Positions 42,610 through 54,869 of a stretch of 64,000 nucleotides of DNA are shown here, piece by piece (positions within the stretch are counted from its first letter, which is position 1; every line of letters begins with the position of its first letter). Both the position numbers and the translations under genes were made by a program. The stretch is from Wolfiporia cocos. Taxonomy: Eukaryota; Basidiomycota; Agaricomycetes; Polyporales; Phaeolaceae. Location: contig JACCLO010000018.1 of assembly GCA_029448655.1 (NCBI GenBank), positions 62,001 to 126,000 of the forward strand, in the 5' to 3' direction. The notes under the pieces were generated by a model. The model was not told where the DNA came from, did no database searches, and saw only the letters and a program-made list of their open reading frames with translations.

Positions 42610-43089
42610 TGACACAGATTATGTCTAATGTACATGCTAAGTGCCCATTTGACTAAGGGCGACTGGGTAGGTAAACGCCTAAGAGGCTAAGTCCTTGAGG
42701 CACCCAGTCTAGCATGCAGAGGTAGAATCATAAGCCATAGAGGCATGGTTGCATAGAGCATAAAGAGAGGGGACAAACCCCAGCGTCGACAATGGAAAGT
42801 CTGAGGTGTAAGACCTCAGATGCAGTAGGTTATATACATGGGGTACTGCGCTACACTACCAGAGATAAGGCTGCCCTAAAGGTGGCCTGTGCACTACTGC
42901 GCATATCCTAGGTTACCATTAAGTAAGCGAGGTGCTACCTACTGCAAGTCCTGTGACCTGTGGCTGACGAGCATATGTGTACAACCGCTGTACCATAAGT
43001 ACTGACCATCATGTGACTACTAGACAATGAGTTCCTGTGTTCAAGACAGGGAGGGGACAATATATTAGCATCACAGATAATTTGTGACA
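42610..43089 (-). repeat. Solo LTR (480 bp) in the hydroxylase pseudogene
   Basis: TGTCACAAATTATC to CTGTGTCA on the minus strand, perfect duplication CCAAC (42605-42609 and 43090-43094). Promoter block: CATGTATATAACC then TCTGAGGTCTTACACCTCAGA. Confidence 0.88.
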
Positions 43090-43108
43090 CCAACGGCTTG
43101 TGCATGGT

Positions 43109-43584
43109 TGACACAGATATGGCCTCATACCGTAATCTGTGTACCGCTGTCCTAGTGTCTCCATCCTATGTCGACCATGTCTTATCGGGGCTGTCAGCGA
43201 TCCCTGTGGACAAGGCCACCAACGCAGTCTAGTAAGATGAGAGGTGGCTAAGCCAGCAGGTGCACGCAGTGGTAGAGTGTCAAACAGGGGGACAAGCCCC
43301 AACGTCGAGAATAGTAAGCATGGGGCTGTAAGGCCCCAGCACAGTAGACTATATACATGTGCAGTCAGTGAGGCATGCGGTATTACCTACCCTACAGTAA
43401 GAGTCCGTGCACAGACTACAGTCATGTGCTACAGTACATAAGCAATCTGGCGACCTATCATGTGAGACGCTACTATAGCTATGGGGGCATCTTACCACTA
43501 CACTACGGTGCTCGATCATGTGACTTGTAGGAAACAGAGGCTGTGGGTTCGATACCGGGCCATGTCATGGTAAAAACCGCGACA
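43109..43584 (-). repeat. Solo LTR (476 bp) in the hydroxylase pseudogene
   Basis: TGTCGCGG to CTGTGTCA on the minus strand, perfect duplication ATGGT (43104-43108 and 43585-43589). Promoter block: ATGTATATAG then GCTGGGGCCTTACAGCCCCATGC. Confidence 0.87.
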
Positions 43585-43690
43585 ATGGTCATCCTGTGTG
43601 AGGGCGACTCCATGCACTCTACATTCAGCTCAGCAACACCAACATTTGTGACACCACCACGGGCCATGCTGGTCAAGTAATTATCACCAC

Positions 43691-44998
43691 TCCATTGTAT
43701 TACATGCTACAATTGACCATTTCTACAGGTATATGCGAACTGCAGCATATGGCAATTTTATTTTACATGGTATGAAGTGATTGGAACTGGACACATTAAT
43801 TGGGGCTCTAACAGGGTTCTTTCAGGATACAGAAGCATATCAGGGAGCTCAAAGTAGCTTGTATGGGCAGTAGCAGAACGTGTATCAGTGCGATTCTCTA
43901 TGGTTAGCAAATCAACAATTTACAGTGATTTAATCTCAATACTTGAGACACGACCTAGAGCTCTGCACATGTGGTAAGCTGTCTCTCACTCGACTCTTAT
44001 AGCTTAACACTGAGGATCTGAACAGACCCTGGCACCTTTCCGCTCTTCTTGAGGCATTTATGAGACCACCTTACATGCTCGTCTTCATCTTCTTTGTCAG
44101 TCTCTCTCTCATTATCTTCTCTCCTTGCTGACACTGCCTTAAACTCATTCAATTCATTTCGCAGGTTGGCGATCCAGCATGGAGCTCAAAGTTTGGCTGG
44201 ATAGCTGGGGCAAGAGGCCCCCCTGTGCTAGTCTGCGGGTGGACTGGAGCAACAGGATTAATAATGCCATTGTATTCTGCAAACTGCTGGATGGTTGGAA
44301 CAGGTATGTCTGGACAGCTAGCTTGAAACATTGTCTTGATATGCTGATACTGATGAAAAAACAGAATGGCTGAGTCAGTTCTGGGGCCAGGGGGTATAGC
44401 AGACATGGCAGAAGGGCCAGACTGAAGTAGAGGATGAGCGGGGGCCAAATCCTGATAGCTCATTGATGCAGCAAAGCATCCTACCAGGAGGTGAGGGGAA
44501 AATGGCGGTATATCATACTATATGCATGCTGTGGTGACCGACACGATGGGCACATGATCATGTTTTCGCCTGATCAGGTCAATAATAGTATTATTTGTTT
44601 GCCCAAACTCGGGAGAATAACATGCTATATTTTATTATTGAGGCTAGGATGGTGGAACTACATCTACCCTACCATGTCGAATTTAGCTGGACATAGATGC
44701 TCTACATCGATGCTCTTAGACAGGCATAGATGATCTTGTCAGACCTGTACAATGCCTGGCTCTTGATACCTAGAGAGATACAAGTATAGCCTTCAAGTTC
44801 CAAGATAACCTCAACTACAAGCTAGGTGACATAGCAGCATGAGCATAGGTGGGTATTTTCTGACTCTGTAGGGCTAGCTCCAGTTGAGCTAACAAGCCAA
44901 GCTCTGTTATGGTACATATAGCTCTACACCTACAGTTCGTAGCTAGCTCCACCCTTGATTACTAGGGGTCTGAACACAGTGACTATTTGCACTCTACC
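43691..44998. other. No identified gene
   Basis: CpG-poor. A 104-residue minus-strand frame at 44149-44463 (containing TMFQASCPDIPVPTIQQFAE) looks protein-like but is unassigned. Many CTAGCT/AGCTAG repeats near 44880-44950. Confidence 0.3.
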
Positions 44999-45106
44999 AT
45001 GTCTGCAAAGTGGGATTTGTCCAGCTACAGCTATTCCACCACCTCATCTTTGGTTCTGACTGCTGATCAGTCTGCTCTCCTCCACCATGACAAGGAGCCT
45101 GAATGA
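44999..45106 (+). pseudogene. Brr2-like N-terminal fragment
   Basis: MSAKWDLSSYSYSTTSSLVL followed by TADQSALLHHDKEPE and TGA. The segment is closely similar to the start of the longer Brr2-like pseudogene at 54870, including about 12 nt upstream of the ATG, then similarity ends. It is therefore a small duplicated fragment, not a gene. Confidence 0.7.
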
Positions 45107-45556
45107 AGAAAAAGCAAGTGCATCGCAAACTTACTTGTATCTGAATGACTCAAGTCCGGATTTCTTTTTTCTCTGCACACCTGCACCTGCATGTCGGGTG
45201 AGCAGTATGTATGATTGATCCTGTGTGTCTGAGTCCAACTCTGTCTTGTTCTTGTCCTCATCGTCCTCATCCTTGTCGCTGGTAGCATTGACACAAGCAC
45301 AATCTCAAGCAACTACTCAGGGGAATAGAACTCACACAAAGGTGTATTCCTGATCTGAGGCTACTCAAGGTGTATAAGGCCAAGACAAGTCTGGGGTGCT
45401 ACCCTGCTCATTGGCCAATATATATGCTGTTCTACTGTTTGTACATGTTTGGCTACTGTACAGTATTACATAAGCTGATAGTCTGTTATATTGTAGATAA
45501 ACCCTATCCTGGGTGTAGAGCCACAATTAGAGTGTCCGGGGTCTCAGTAGGCACAT
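45107..45556. other. No gene seen
   Basis: CpG-poor sequence with no terminal repeats or coherent frame. Confidence 0.3.
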
Positions 45557-45770
45557 TGTCACAGTATGTTACGGAACAATGAATATGGCATATACTCCCT
45601 GTAATCTGGTATAACTGGGTGCACATAGACATGTAGTGTGGGAATATTAACTGCAGATATAGCCGGACCCTTGATAACAGCCAAGCTGTTATCATAGCCC
45701 TTTTGGGGGAGTGGCTATAACACCACTCATAAGCACATTGCATTGGGTCTGCGGTGTGTCTTGTGATACA
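45557..45770 (+). repeat. Solo LTR of the element B family, diverged
   Basis: TGTCACAGTATG to TTGTGATACA. From 45635 on it matches the element B LTR closely (GATATAGCCGGACCCTTGAT and the hairpin around AAGCTGTTATC). Flanks CACAT and CATGT are not a clear duplication. Confidence 0.7.
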
Positions 45771-46559
45771 TGTGTGGGGTGTTTGGGGTCCTTGCACATG
45801 ATGCATAGGTGGGCACTTAGATAAGATAAGGGTTGTTTCTAGTCGCAAGCAAGTTGTAGAAAATTGGCTTGTGGCAAGCATCGACTTGCTTTGCAATGGC
45901 ACCAGGCATGGTTTTGGGTGGCATGGGTGTCAGCAAGAAAGACATGCTGGTATTCACCAGGTCCAACAAGCAGATCTGTGGTTGATGCATCATCCTGGCT
46001 TGAGGTGTCCAGAAGATGAGCTTCTTGTGGCGATGAAGATGTTGCAGTGCCATTCCACTTCTGAGTCTAATCAAGAGCAGAAGGATCATGGTTATTCTGT
46101 GTCCCTTTGCTGTGGACATCAGTATCCTCTGCATGCAATGTGCCCTCTGCAGCCTGTCCAACTACACCTGTTGAAGTATGTTCAGGGCTACTTGGAAACT
46201 GCAGCTCGTGAACAGACTCCTCACGCATCAAGGGAGTCTGAGTGAGGACAGTCCACACCGGTGGGTGCGATTCTGACTGAACAAGTAGCAGTCAGCATGG
46301 AGCGAGGTGGGCCTTGCGTCGCTGATGGGGTTGTAGTTTAAACCTGGTACGTACCATGTGTATTACATTACAACGCTTGCTGATATCTGGTCAGCAGAAC
46401 ATGTACATGGCTTGGTGCATGAACATCCTTGGCAGCCTGAGAGCAGCAACTTCATCAAGTTCACGGATATGTAGTTGTGGATTGCTGGCTCATTGCGAGT
46501 CAGGGTCATTATGATGTCCCTTGCAGCATGGATGTGTGCAGTCACTGACAATCCCACCA
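45771..46559. other. No identified gene
   Basis: Short open frames on both strands (for example 45817-46161 minus) without recognisable motifs. Confidence 0.3.
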
Positions 46560-47327
46560 CGATGTTGGTTTAATTCCTCCACTGTCACTGACTATCAACC
46601 CTCACTGCCATCATGGTATCTGAGATGGATTAACTCAAAATACAGTGGTAAGCCTGTATCTGAGCCAGCGCTCGAGGAGTCCCCATCAGACCCTGCACAA
46701 CCGCAAGCTGTCTGTATGGATGGTGCTCAAAATGATCAAGCACCTCTGTCTGAGTCTGCGCCACCTGCTTCATCGTCCTCTTTGTCTGGAGATCCACCAC
46801 CTTCACCACCTCCCAAGCCACCAGCTTCTCCGCAAACATCCATTTCCAAACAATCGGTCCCTGAAATCTATCCTCAGGTTCTCACTCTGCCTATCGCTCG
46901 TCGTCCACTCTTCCCCAGTTTCTACAAGGCCATTGTCGTTTGTAATCCTGCCGTCATCACTGCAATTAAGGAGATGATGCGTTGTGGTCAATCATATCTG
47001 GGTGCATTCCTGCTCAAAGACGAACACACAGACAGCAACATCATCAGCAACATTAGCTCAGTACATCCTGCCGGTGTCTTTGCACAGATTACGAGTGTCT
47101 TCATGGCTGGCAGGAAGGAGGATGACAAGGAAGAAGGTCTTACGGCAGTGCTCTACCCGCACCGTAGGATCAAGATTACGGAGCTCATCAAGGGTGGTAG
47201 CGCCAAAGTCGAACCTGCTGAGTCTTCCGAGGAGTCCTTGCCTACGCCCCCACCCGGGACCGCATCACCTTCACCACTCCAGATGTCCTTCCTAAAGAAC
47301 TACACGATTTCGATTGTAAATGTGGAG

Positions 47328-47905
47328 TAGTGATGTGCAAAGCCCAGCTCAAAGCCGTGAGCCAGGCCTAGCCGAGCCGACTTAAGCCGGACCAAGCCGA
47401 GCCTTGGGGGTGGCTTACAATGGCTCAGGGCCCAGCTTGGATTGTGAGCCGGTCGTAGCCGAGCCCTGAGCCGGCAGCTTTAGGCACGCAACTGTAGCTT
47501 TGTTGTAATGAGCGAAAATAGGCCTGTTGGTACAAGATTATGCATACTTTCATCTTGAATATCCTCAACAACCATACAATGACTTGTGACTGGTGCAGAA
47601 CTTTGTAACTACTGCGATCGGGGTTGCGATCGGGGTTGTGATCGAGACCAGGATTTTCCGTCAGTGTCATGAGCAGCTGTAAAAGTGCTTGTAGATCAGG
47701 ACAACAGTAAATAGCGGACATATGTGCATTCTGAATGCGTTGTGCTGCAATTTTGAGCTATACAAACTGATAACTTTGAGGTCTTCCATAAGCCCCGGCC
47801 TGAGCCGTCAGGGAGGGCCCGGCTTGACATTTTGCTGAGGCCGAGCCCTTCAAAGCCAGGCCCAAGCCCCGGGCTTTGAGCTGAGCCGGGCTTTGCACAT
47901 CACTA
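47328..47905 (+). mobile_element. hAT-like MITE of the GAGCC-rich family, copy 1
   Basis: TIRs TAGTGATGTGCAAAGCCC and GGGCTTTGCACATCACTA, 578 bp, perfect 8-bp duplication ATGTGGAG (47320-47327 and 47906-47913). Subterminal regions are packed with GAGCC/GGCTC motifs. It interrupts a Lon exon after IVNVE; the frame continues ENLTTQPYNKDDQ after it. Confidence 0.9.
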
Positions 47906-48557
47906 ATGTGGAGAATCTCACGACACAACCGTATAACAAGGACGACCAATATATCCACACGTTCATGTCTGAGATCGTATCTGTGTTCAAGGATATTGCA
48001 TAGCTTAATCCACTCTTCCAGACTTTGCTGCTGCAGTATCCACCGGGGACGTGAACGAGCTACAGGATGTTCTTGAGAGTTTGTCTGTGGAGGATTGCTT
48101 GCACAAGGCTCTGCTTGTACTGAAGAAGGAGCTCATCAATGCGCAGCTGCAGAGCAAGCTCGCACACGATGTGGACAACAAGATTGTGAAGTGCCAGCAC
48201 AAGTACCACTTGATGGAGCAGCTCAAGGGTATCAGTATCAAGAAGGCGCTCGGCATGGAGTCTGATGGGAAGGATAAGTTAATTGAGAAATTCAAGGAGC
48301 ATGATGCATCACTCAAGATGCCTGAAGGCATCCACAAGGTCTTTGATGAGGAGCTGAACAAGCTCGAGCCATCTGCATCTGAGGCCAATGTCATGTGGAA
48401 CTACCTTGAGTGGTTTACTCAAATTCCATGGGGCCAGCACTCACGAGAGAAGTACTCAATTGCACATGCTCAGCAAGTATTGGACGAGGATCATTACAGC
48501 CTGAAGGATGTCAAGGACTGTATCCTGGAGTTCCTTGCCATCGGTAAGCTCAGACTG

Positions 48558-49249
48558 TAAGGCTCCAACCATATAATATACATGTACAGGAAATCAGTAA
48601 ATATATGGTATATGGTATATACATGGTATATACATAGTATATACATGGTTTACATGGTTTTCAGATGGTAGATTTTTCAGACATCTTGACATAGCCATTG
48701 CCTTGCCCATATGGCTATGGAGATTGTCTTCTCCTTCAACAACATGCCACAGGTATCAGCACTTGGCTGATGCAAGGAAGAAATTGGTGTTTAGTATTCA
48801 ACAGCCACACTAGTAGCTGGAATGGCTTAGGAATTGTGCACAATGTGTGAGATGATGGGAAACTTCTACACATGAGTCTAATGCATGATGCAATCACTAT
48901 GTGGGATAATATATAGCATAAATATAAATCTGATCTTACCTTCTGCCAAATGAGAGGGTAAGCAGAGTGTGTGAACCATGACTTAATATCTTTGCATTTG
49001 CACAGTGGCCACCAGATTGTCCAAATCTCATATTGCCACTGCACCATACAATCTGTAAGACACATAACTAGCTCAAGTACATATTCAAAACAACAATTTG
49101 AGGGTCTAATATGAATGCATTCACAACAACCATATACCATATAATATACCATGTATATACCATGTACTCGGCCATGTGTAAATACATGTATATAGTATAT
49201 ATAAAAAACCATGTATACATGGTATATACATTATATGGTTGGAGCCTTA
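48558..49249 (-). mobile_element. hAT-like MITE of the GGCTCCAACC family, copy B
   Basis: 692 bp, opposite in orientation to 39081-39795 and sharing both TIRs and most of the interior. Flanks GCTCAGAC..TG and GCTCAGAG suggest an imperfect 8-bp duplication. It splits Lon before the ATP-binding site. Confidence 0.83.
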
Positions 49250-50545
49250 GCTCAGAGGCACTGTAGAGGGCAAGATCACCTGTCTAGTTGGGCTGCCTGG
49301 TGTTGGCAAGATGTCCATCAGCAAGTCCATTGCTCGTGTGCTCAACAGACAGTTCTTCCGCTTCTCTGTGGGCGGTCTTATGGATGTTGCGGAGATTAAG
49401 GGTCATAGGCGTACCTACGTTGGGTAATTCATAATCTCTCTTGCGCACGGAACTTGTATTAACCGTCTGATAGAGCTCTGCTCGGCAAAATCATCCAAGC
49501 TCTCAAGAGGGTCGGGACTGAAAACCCTCTTGTGCTGATTGACGAGGTTGACAAGATTGGGCGGGGTATCAATGGAGATCCCTCTAGTGTGCTGCTCGAG
49601 ATGTTGGATCCTGAACAGAACACTGCGTTCCTCGAACACTAGTATGTCCACCTGCTCATTGAAGATCCAGTACAGCTGACAAAATGACTGCTAGCATGGA
49701 TGTGCCCATTGACCTTTCTCTTGTCCTCTTCGTCTGCACCGGCAAGTGTTCAATTGCGTGGCTCAAGTTCTATCACTAATCTTGTCTGTAGCCAATGTTC
49801 TCAACACAATCCCTGCACCACTGCTCGATCGTATGGAAGTACTGGAGGTCAGTGGCTATGTTTCGGAGGAGAAGGCCGTTGTTGCGGACAACTACCTAGG
49901 CCCCCAAGCAAAAGAGGCATTGGGTCTTAAGGATGCTGATGTCCAGCTCGATTCTGCTACTATCGACGTACTCATTGAGTATTACTGCCGCAAGAGCGGT
50001 GTACGAAACCTCATGAAGCACATCGAGAAGGTACAAGCATATGACGTTTCCCCCTAACTACTGATACTCAGATAGCATTTGTCCAGATCTACCGCAAGGC
50101 TGCGCTTAAATTGGTCCAGGATTTTGGCAAGGATGTTTTCCCAGAGGAAGTAGCTGCTGTAGAGGCATCCAAAGAGGAGAGCAAAACAGTTGAAAAGCAG
50201 GATGCCCCGCCAAACGATCCTGCTGCGCCAGAAATGACAGTGCCGAAGACAGACAACGAGGAGGGTGCTGGGGAGCGCAAGGTGACCACAGTCGAGTGCA
50301 AGCCCCCAAAGGTCCTGGACACTGTGCATGTGCGCATTATGCCTGAGAACCTCAAGGACTACGTAGGCCCTCCGGTATATTACAAGGACCACATGTACAT
50401 GAAGCCCCCTCAGCCTGGTGTTAGCATGGGTCTTGGGTATCTGGGTAATGGCTCTGGGGCAGTCATGCCTATCGAGGCAACAGTAAGACATATTCTATTG
50501 TGATGGTCAACATTGCTGATGTTCCATCAGACAATGCCAGGTAAG

Positions 50546-51518
50546 TAGTGTTGTGAGGTCCGGTCCCAAGGACCGCTAAAGACCAAGGACAGGACCAGGA
50601 CCGGACTGATTAGGACCGAGTCAGCGGTCCGGTCCAGTCCCGGTCATAACATGGTCCTGGTCCTGGTCCTAACGAGTTGTCAATTTATACAGGACCGGTT
50701 GGGACCGGTCTGGACCAGTCCCGGACCGGTCCCAAAAGTTAGCATAGAATAGTGCTTCGACTTCAAGATTGTAAACCATGATGCACCAATTTAAACATAA
50801 AATCAAGTACCTAAGACTCCAGCAAGTGATCCAAGATGATCTGCATCATGTATGTACCACTAGCTAAGCATCACAAAACCTGACAATAATAGTTTTCACC
50901 AGTAAAGCTTCTAATATTAATGATACAATGAAGCACTGCTATTGTATTGGGCAGTGCTTAACACATGCAGTCTGCTATCACTAATGTTGTTGACTTGCAC
51001 ACAGTTGTATATTATCCCACCCAGTAGCTTTGACACTTGCACATTGAAATAGATATATATGCAGTTCAATCTCATGCAGTCACTGGCTTCCAACCACTTA
51101 GTGGTCACTATTACTACTCATTGTGTCATACAAGAATGAAACAATAAAATGCCATCAGGTTTAACCTGAGATGTTCAGTCACTACAGTGGCATATATAAA
51201 TATATACCAGCTTCAGTGTACCAACCATACTGGCAAAACTCAACAATCAGTGCATCATAGTCAATTTGTGAGCTGTACTAAGTATGTTTTGATACATGTT
51301 GAGCAATAAGTGCCCTTTCATCACATTTTCTTACAAATAAAATCTAGTCAAGTGAATGACCATTCAATCGGTCCTGGGACTGGTATAGGACCGCGGTCCT
51401 GCTTGGGACCAGTCTCAGTCCGGTCTCTCATTGCCTGCACCAGTCCAGTCCTGGTCCTGGTCCTTGGTCCTGCCCAAAACATGCAAAAGACTGGACCGGA
51501 CTGGACCTCACAACACTA
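50546..51518. mobile_element. hAT-like MITE of the GGTCC-rich family
   Basis: TIRs TAGTGTTGTGAGGTCCGGTC and GGACTGGACCTCACAACACTA-type end, 973 bp, perfect 8-bp duplication CAGGTAAG (50538-50545 and 51519-51526). Dense GGTCC/GGACC arrays occur at both ends. It interrupts the Lon exon at MPGKGGLQL. Confidence 0.9.
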
Positions 51519-51603
51519 CAGGTAAGGGTGGTCTGCAACTCACCAGGAAGCTTGGTGAGGTCATCCGGGAGAGTGCGCAAATTGCAATGAGCTGGGTCAA
51601 GAG

Positions 51604-52268
51604 GGACTTCAGTACCGGAGATGCATCTTTAGAGACACCATAGATGCATCTGGGGCACTCTAAGCAACCTTAATGCCCAAGCGTGCTGCATAGATGCATC
51701 TGAATAAAATAAGATACATCTGCACAAGAAATACCTGTGTAGGGTTCGAACACATGACCTGGGATTAGTGAAGTTGCAACTTGTACCACTTCACCAAATG
51801 GTCTTGATATGCAGTCACATACTTGTCAATATGATCCATTTTATGTCCTTTCATCACCATAGCTGTTAATTGTCAAGTCACACCTTAGTGCAATGTTCCA
51901 TATTGCCCTGTAGGTAATTTATGACAGCATCCTTACCTCATTGCAGATACATATTGTGGGATACATCACTAAAGAGATGCATCCTGAGTTCAAGGAACAC
52001 TTGAGCTTACTGACAGAATGTTAAATTTTATTATGACCGTTATTATATTAACAACTGACTATATATTCACACAAGATCCCCCTTTCACCAGCTGCTTTAG
52101 CTGAGTGGTTTCAGTTGCTGTTTTGCTGCAGTCTCATGGTTCCTGGTTCGACTCCTGGCTTGCGATGCTTTATTTTGGTACTAATGGGTGCCTGATTTCG
52201 ATGACTTAGAGTGCCCCAGATGCATCTGTGGTGTCTCTAAAGATGCATCTGTGGCACTGAAACTCTAC
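51604..52268. mobile_element. Foldback element F2 with head-to-head tRNA-like arms
   Basis: Ends GGACTTCAGTACCGG and GGCACTGAAACTCTAC, with a 10-bp duplication GGGTCAAGAG/GGGTCAAAAG (51594-51603 and 52269-52278). Inverted blocks include AGATGCATCTGGGGCACTCTAAG near the left end and its complement near the right. A tRNA-like promoter reads outward in each arm: right TAGCTGAGTGG and GGTTCGACTCC near 52098 and 52146; left on the minus strand TGGTGAAGTGG and GTTCGAACCC. Excision restores VKSHAY of Lon. Confidence 0.8.
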
Positions 52269-52958
52269 GGGTCAAAAGCCACGCATACAACTGAGCATCG
52301 CCACGACACTTGAGGAGCAATTCCTCATGGACAGGGACATTCATTTACACATGCCTGAGGGTAGCATCAGGAAAGAGGGCCCAAGTGCAGGTACAGTGAT
52401 CATGACCGCACTGGTGTCCCTCTTCACAAAGATGAAGGTCAACCCAGACATAGGTGGGTGGTTACGTGCGCATTGTTACAGTATCAATATCCTGATGACA
52501 CAATGATGATGCAGCTATGACCAGGGAGATCTTGCTTGTTGAACAGGTGCTTCCTGTTGGTGGACTGAAAGAGAATATTCTTGTTGTGCACCATGCAGGC
52601 ATCAAAACAATCATTGTGCCAGAAGCAAACCAACTGGACATTGAAGAGAATATGCCCACAAGCGTGAAGACGGAAATCAGATTTGTGTACGTCGAGGATG
52701 TGCGCAAGATGCTGCACGAGGTCTTCCATGGGGAGCTCATGGCAGAGCGGTGGAAGGACATGCTCGCGCTCGAGGAGTCATGAATGAGATGATTATATTG
52801 TATATTCAGATCATATAGTTATTCCTGCACCAATAATTGCTCTCAGTTTCTGTCACAGCATAGAGCATGTTGTTGTTCAGCACATTACTACATGTATACT
52901 AAACCAGCCTGCACAATCCAGCTCATGTATCCGTCATTCTGTGGGCCAACAAACATGG

Positions 52959-53569
52959 TGTCACAGTTTTCCGTGGCATAGGTCTAGGTATCTTATTTTT
53001 TGCCTTTCATTAGGCTCAATCCTATGACCTCGCGCACCATTACTGGCACTTTAGCAACTCCGTCACTGCGTCCTTAGCCCGGTACGTCATGTGACTATAG
53101 ATTAGATAGTGTCTCTTTCCCCTAGTGCCTAGATAGCCCCGGCCCGGCAACCCTTAGCATTAGTATTATGCACTATGCAGTATCTATGGTGATGAACCTA
53201 GATACTTATTTCTACATGTGACGTGCGCCATTACCGGTGCACAGACCTCTTCTTTAGGGTAGTACTTAGTGTTACCATGAGGTCCAGTCATCATGTACAT
53301 ATGTGCTGCAACGTTCAAGGGGATGACCCTTAGAACGTTTATTCTCAGACCTTGGGGCGAGTCCCTCAGTTACACTCAGCTTCACAACCTCTGCATGCTT
53401 GTCTGCTGGGCAACACCCTCTACACTCAGATGCGGCTATGGACACTGTTAGTAGTCCTGGCCTGTTCTGCTATGGACTTCTGTTAGGAGTCCTAGCTGTA
53501 TCTGCAATCATAGTGTATGGCATTTAGCCATTGTAGATGACACGTAAGTTCTAGAGTATTTCCGCATCA
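52959..53569 (+). repeat. Solo LTR (611 bp)
   Basis: TGTCACAG to CCGCATCA with a perfect 5-bp duplication CATGG (52954-52958 and 53570-53574). Promoter block: a TACATATG site then AACGTTCAAGGGGATGACCC. Confidence 0.85.
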
Positions 53570-53804
53570 CATGGTTAATGCTATAGATACCAATTATCTA
53601 TCCAGTGGGATCAAATAATGGATGGATATTTGTGGTGAGATTCCCCTAGGTAAAGATACACAAGATCATATCTAAATAACTTACATGAAGGGTTGAGATC
53701 AATGCACAGTATTCCAACGCCACCAATGTAACATCAACGAATGTCCTGGACTTAAAGAATGGCCGATGAATACCAACTTCAGTCCTTCTATGAAAGTGAT
53801 ATCA

Positions 53805-54600
53805 TGAATCTTGGACAAGAAATCCCACTAGACAAGCGTCAAGCATATAATCCAAGTTCACCCATGCATGGGTCAAAGCTACCGACAATGCATGAGTACA
53901 GCGATGGATTATAATGCTGTTGCCTGACTCACTAAACAGTTAACTGCCATCTCGACTAGCACTATGCATGAGCTCTTTCTCGCTGCCAGGGTGGTATGAG
54001 AGGTACGGTATGATGTTGTACACCTTGCTGTTGAATGTGGACCATGCATCCTCCCAAGAATTATGCTGCTTCAGCATGAATGGAGTCATGTGCAGAAATG
54101 TGTCCACACCCTACAGAATGTGCATGGACTCGACGAAGCTCAATCTGACTTGATCAAAACGTACCCTGAGATCATGCCCAGACTTCTTCAAATTTGCCCA
54201 ATCAAGTGGACCGTGCCCAGGAGCCAACACCACTTTACCCCTCTTTGCTGATGGTTTTGCAGGAGGCTTCACTGTCATGAGAGGTACAGCAAGGGAACCG
54301 GTGCTACTCACAACACCAGGTCCTCGAGCTGCAAACGAGGGGATGGGCAGCGGGGGCATCAGCTTGGAATCGGTGAGTATGCACGGAGTGACATTCTGCT
54401 GTGTGCTTGGAGCAAGATGCTGCATGCTATTAAGGCTTGGAAACAAAGGTGGTGTATCATCATTGTTGTTGCCACCGTGAATCGTCTCAGTATTGTCGGC
54501 ATCTGTATTCTCTGCTGGTGGTGGGTTCTCGATGATTGTAGGAGAAGGATTTGTGGCATTTACATCCTGAGAGAATAGCCAGCTGCATAGATAAGGAGTG
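53805..54600 (-). pseudogene. Irc21-like cytochrome b5-domain protein, decayed
   Basis: The minus strand reads GKVVLAPGHGPLDWANLKKSG, then after a frame break GVDTFLHMTPFMLKQHN, EDAWSTFNSKVYNIIPYLSYHPGSEKELM and, further on, THAWVNLDYMLDACLVGFLV. This order (PGHxPLDWxxLK, SGxDLRGV, heme-binding HPGG, HxWVN) is that of fungal Irc21/NCB5OR-type cytochrome b5 domains. The first heme motif is altered to HPGS, and stops interrupt the frame. An upstream Pro/Ser-rich part to about 54440 fits the usual N-terminal region. Confidence 0.7.
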
Positions 54601-54869
54601 AACCAGAAAAAAAAACACTATTGGATGTCCTAACAATGCATGCTCAATCTTTCCGGCAAGAATCGCAGATCCAATTCCATGCCCCACCTCAGGCCTCAGG
54701 AGGTGGAACTTGGAATCGTCAATTCTCTGAATCTCAACTAAATCCGATGCTCAATTCTGAAACGAATCAGCCTTTAAAAGCTCCGAGAATCGAAATCTGT
54801 AATTTGTCATGGTTCAGGGTATTGAGCACTTACTGTCTTCAACAGCGACCACCATTTGCACTCTCTATC
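54601..54869. other. No gene seen
   Basis: Lies between divergent pseudogenes; contains an A-run at 54607-54615. Confidence 0.3.

Larger units (their letters stand above)
46560..52783 (+). pseudogene. Mitochondrial Lon protease (PIM1-like), decayed and multiply interrupted
   Basis: Lon is the ATP-dependent serine protease of the mitochondrial matrix. Readable parts: N-terminal substrate-binding domain (46605-47327, IARRPLFPSFYKAIVVCNPA), helical region (48045-48557, [20 protein letters not shown]), AAA+ module at 49250-50040 with Walker A damaged (GLPGVGKMS instead of GPPGVGKTS) and Walker B kept (VLIDEVDK), and the protease domain at 50480-52783 with the Ser in RKEGPSAG and the Lys in VGGLKEN. 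Short introns are recognisable. It is broken by four DNA elements (47328-47905, 48558-49249, 50546-51518, 51604-52268), by a stop and deletion at about 48001, and by several other frame changes. Many Arg codons have become Cys, His or Trp. Confidence 0.88.

Noticed and set aside
42610..43584. Two LTR-like repeats close together could be one small retroelement
   Set aside because: Each has its own perfect 5-bp duplication (CCAAC, ATGGT), the 19 bp between them are hydroxylase coding sequence, and there is no primer site or purine tract.
48558..49249. TA duplication (mariner type) for the GGCTCCAACC MITE
   Set aside because: TA fits both copies, but copy A shows a perfect 8-bp CATCATAT when the TIR is taken to start TAAGG, so an hAT-like assignment is better.
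51710..52170. Possible genuine tRNA genes in F2 (and near 2810-2880 in F1)
   Set aside because: A and B boxes are good, but acceptor stems do not pair and the sequences lie in inverted arms of mobile elements.
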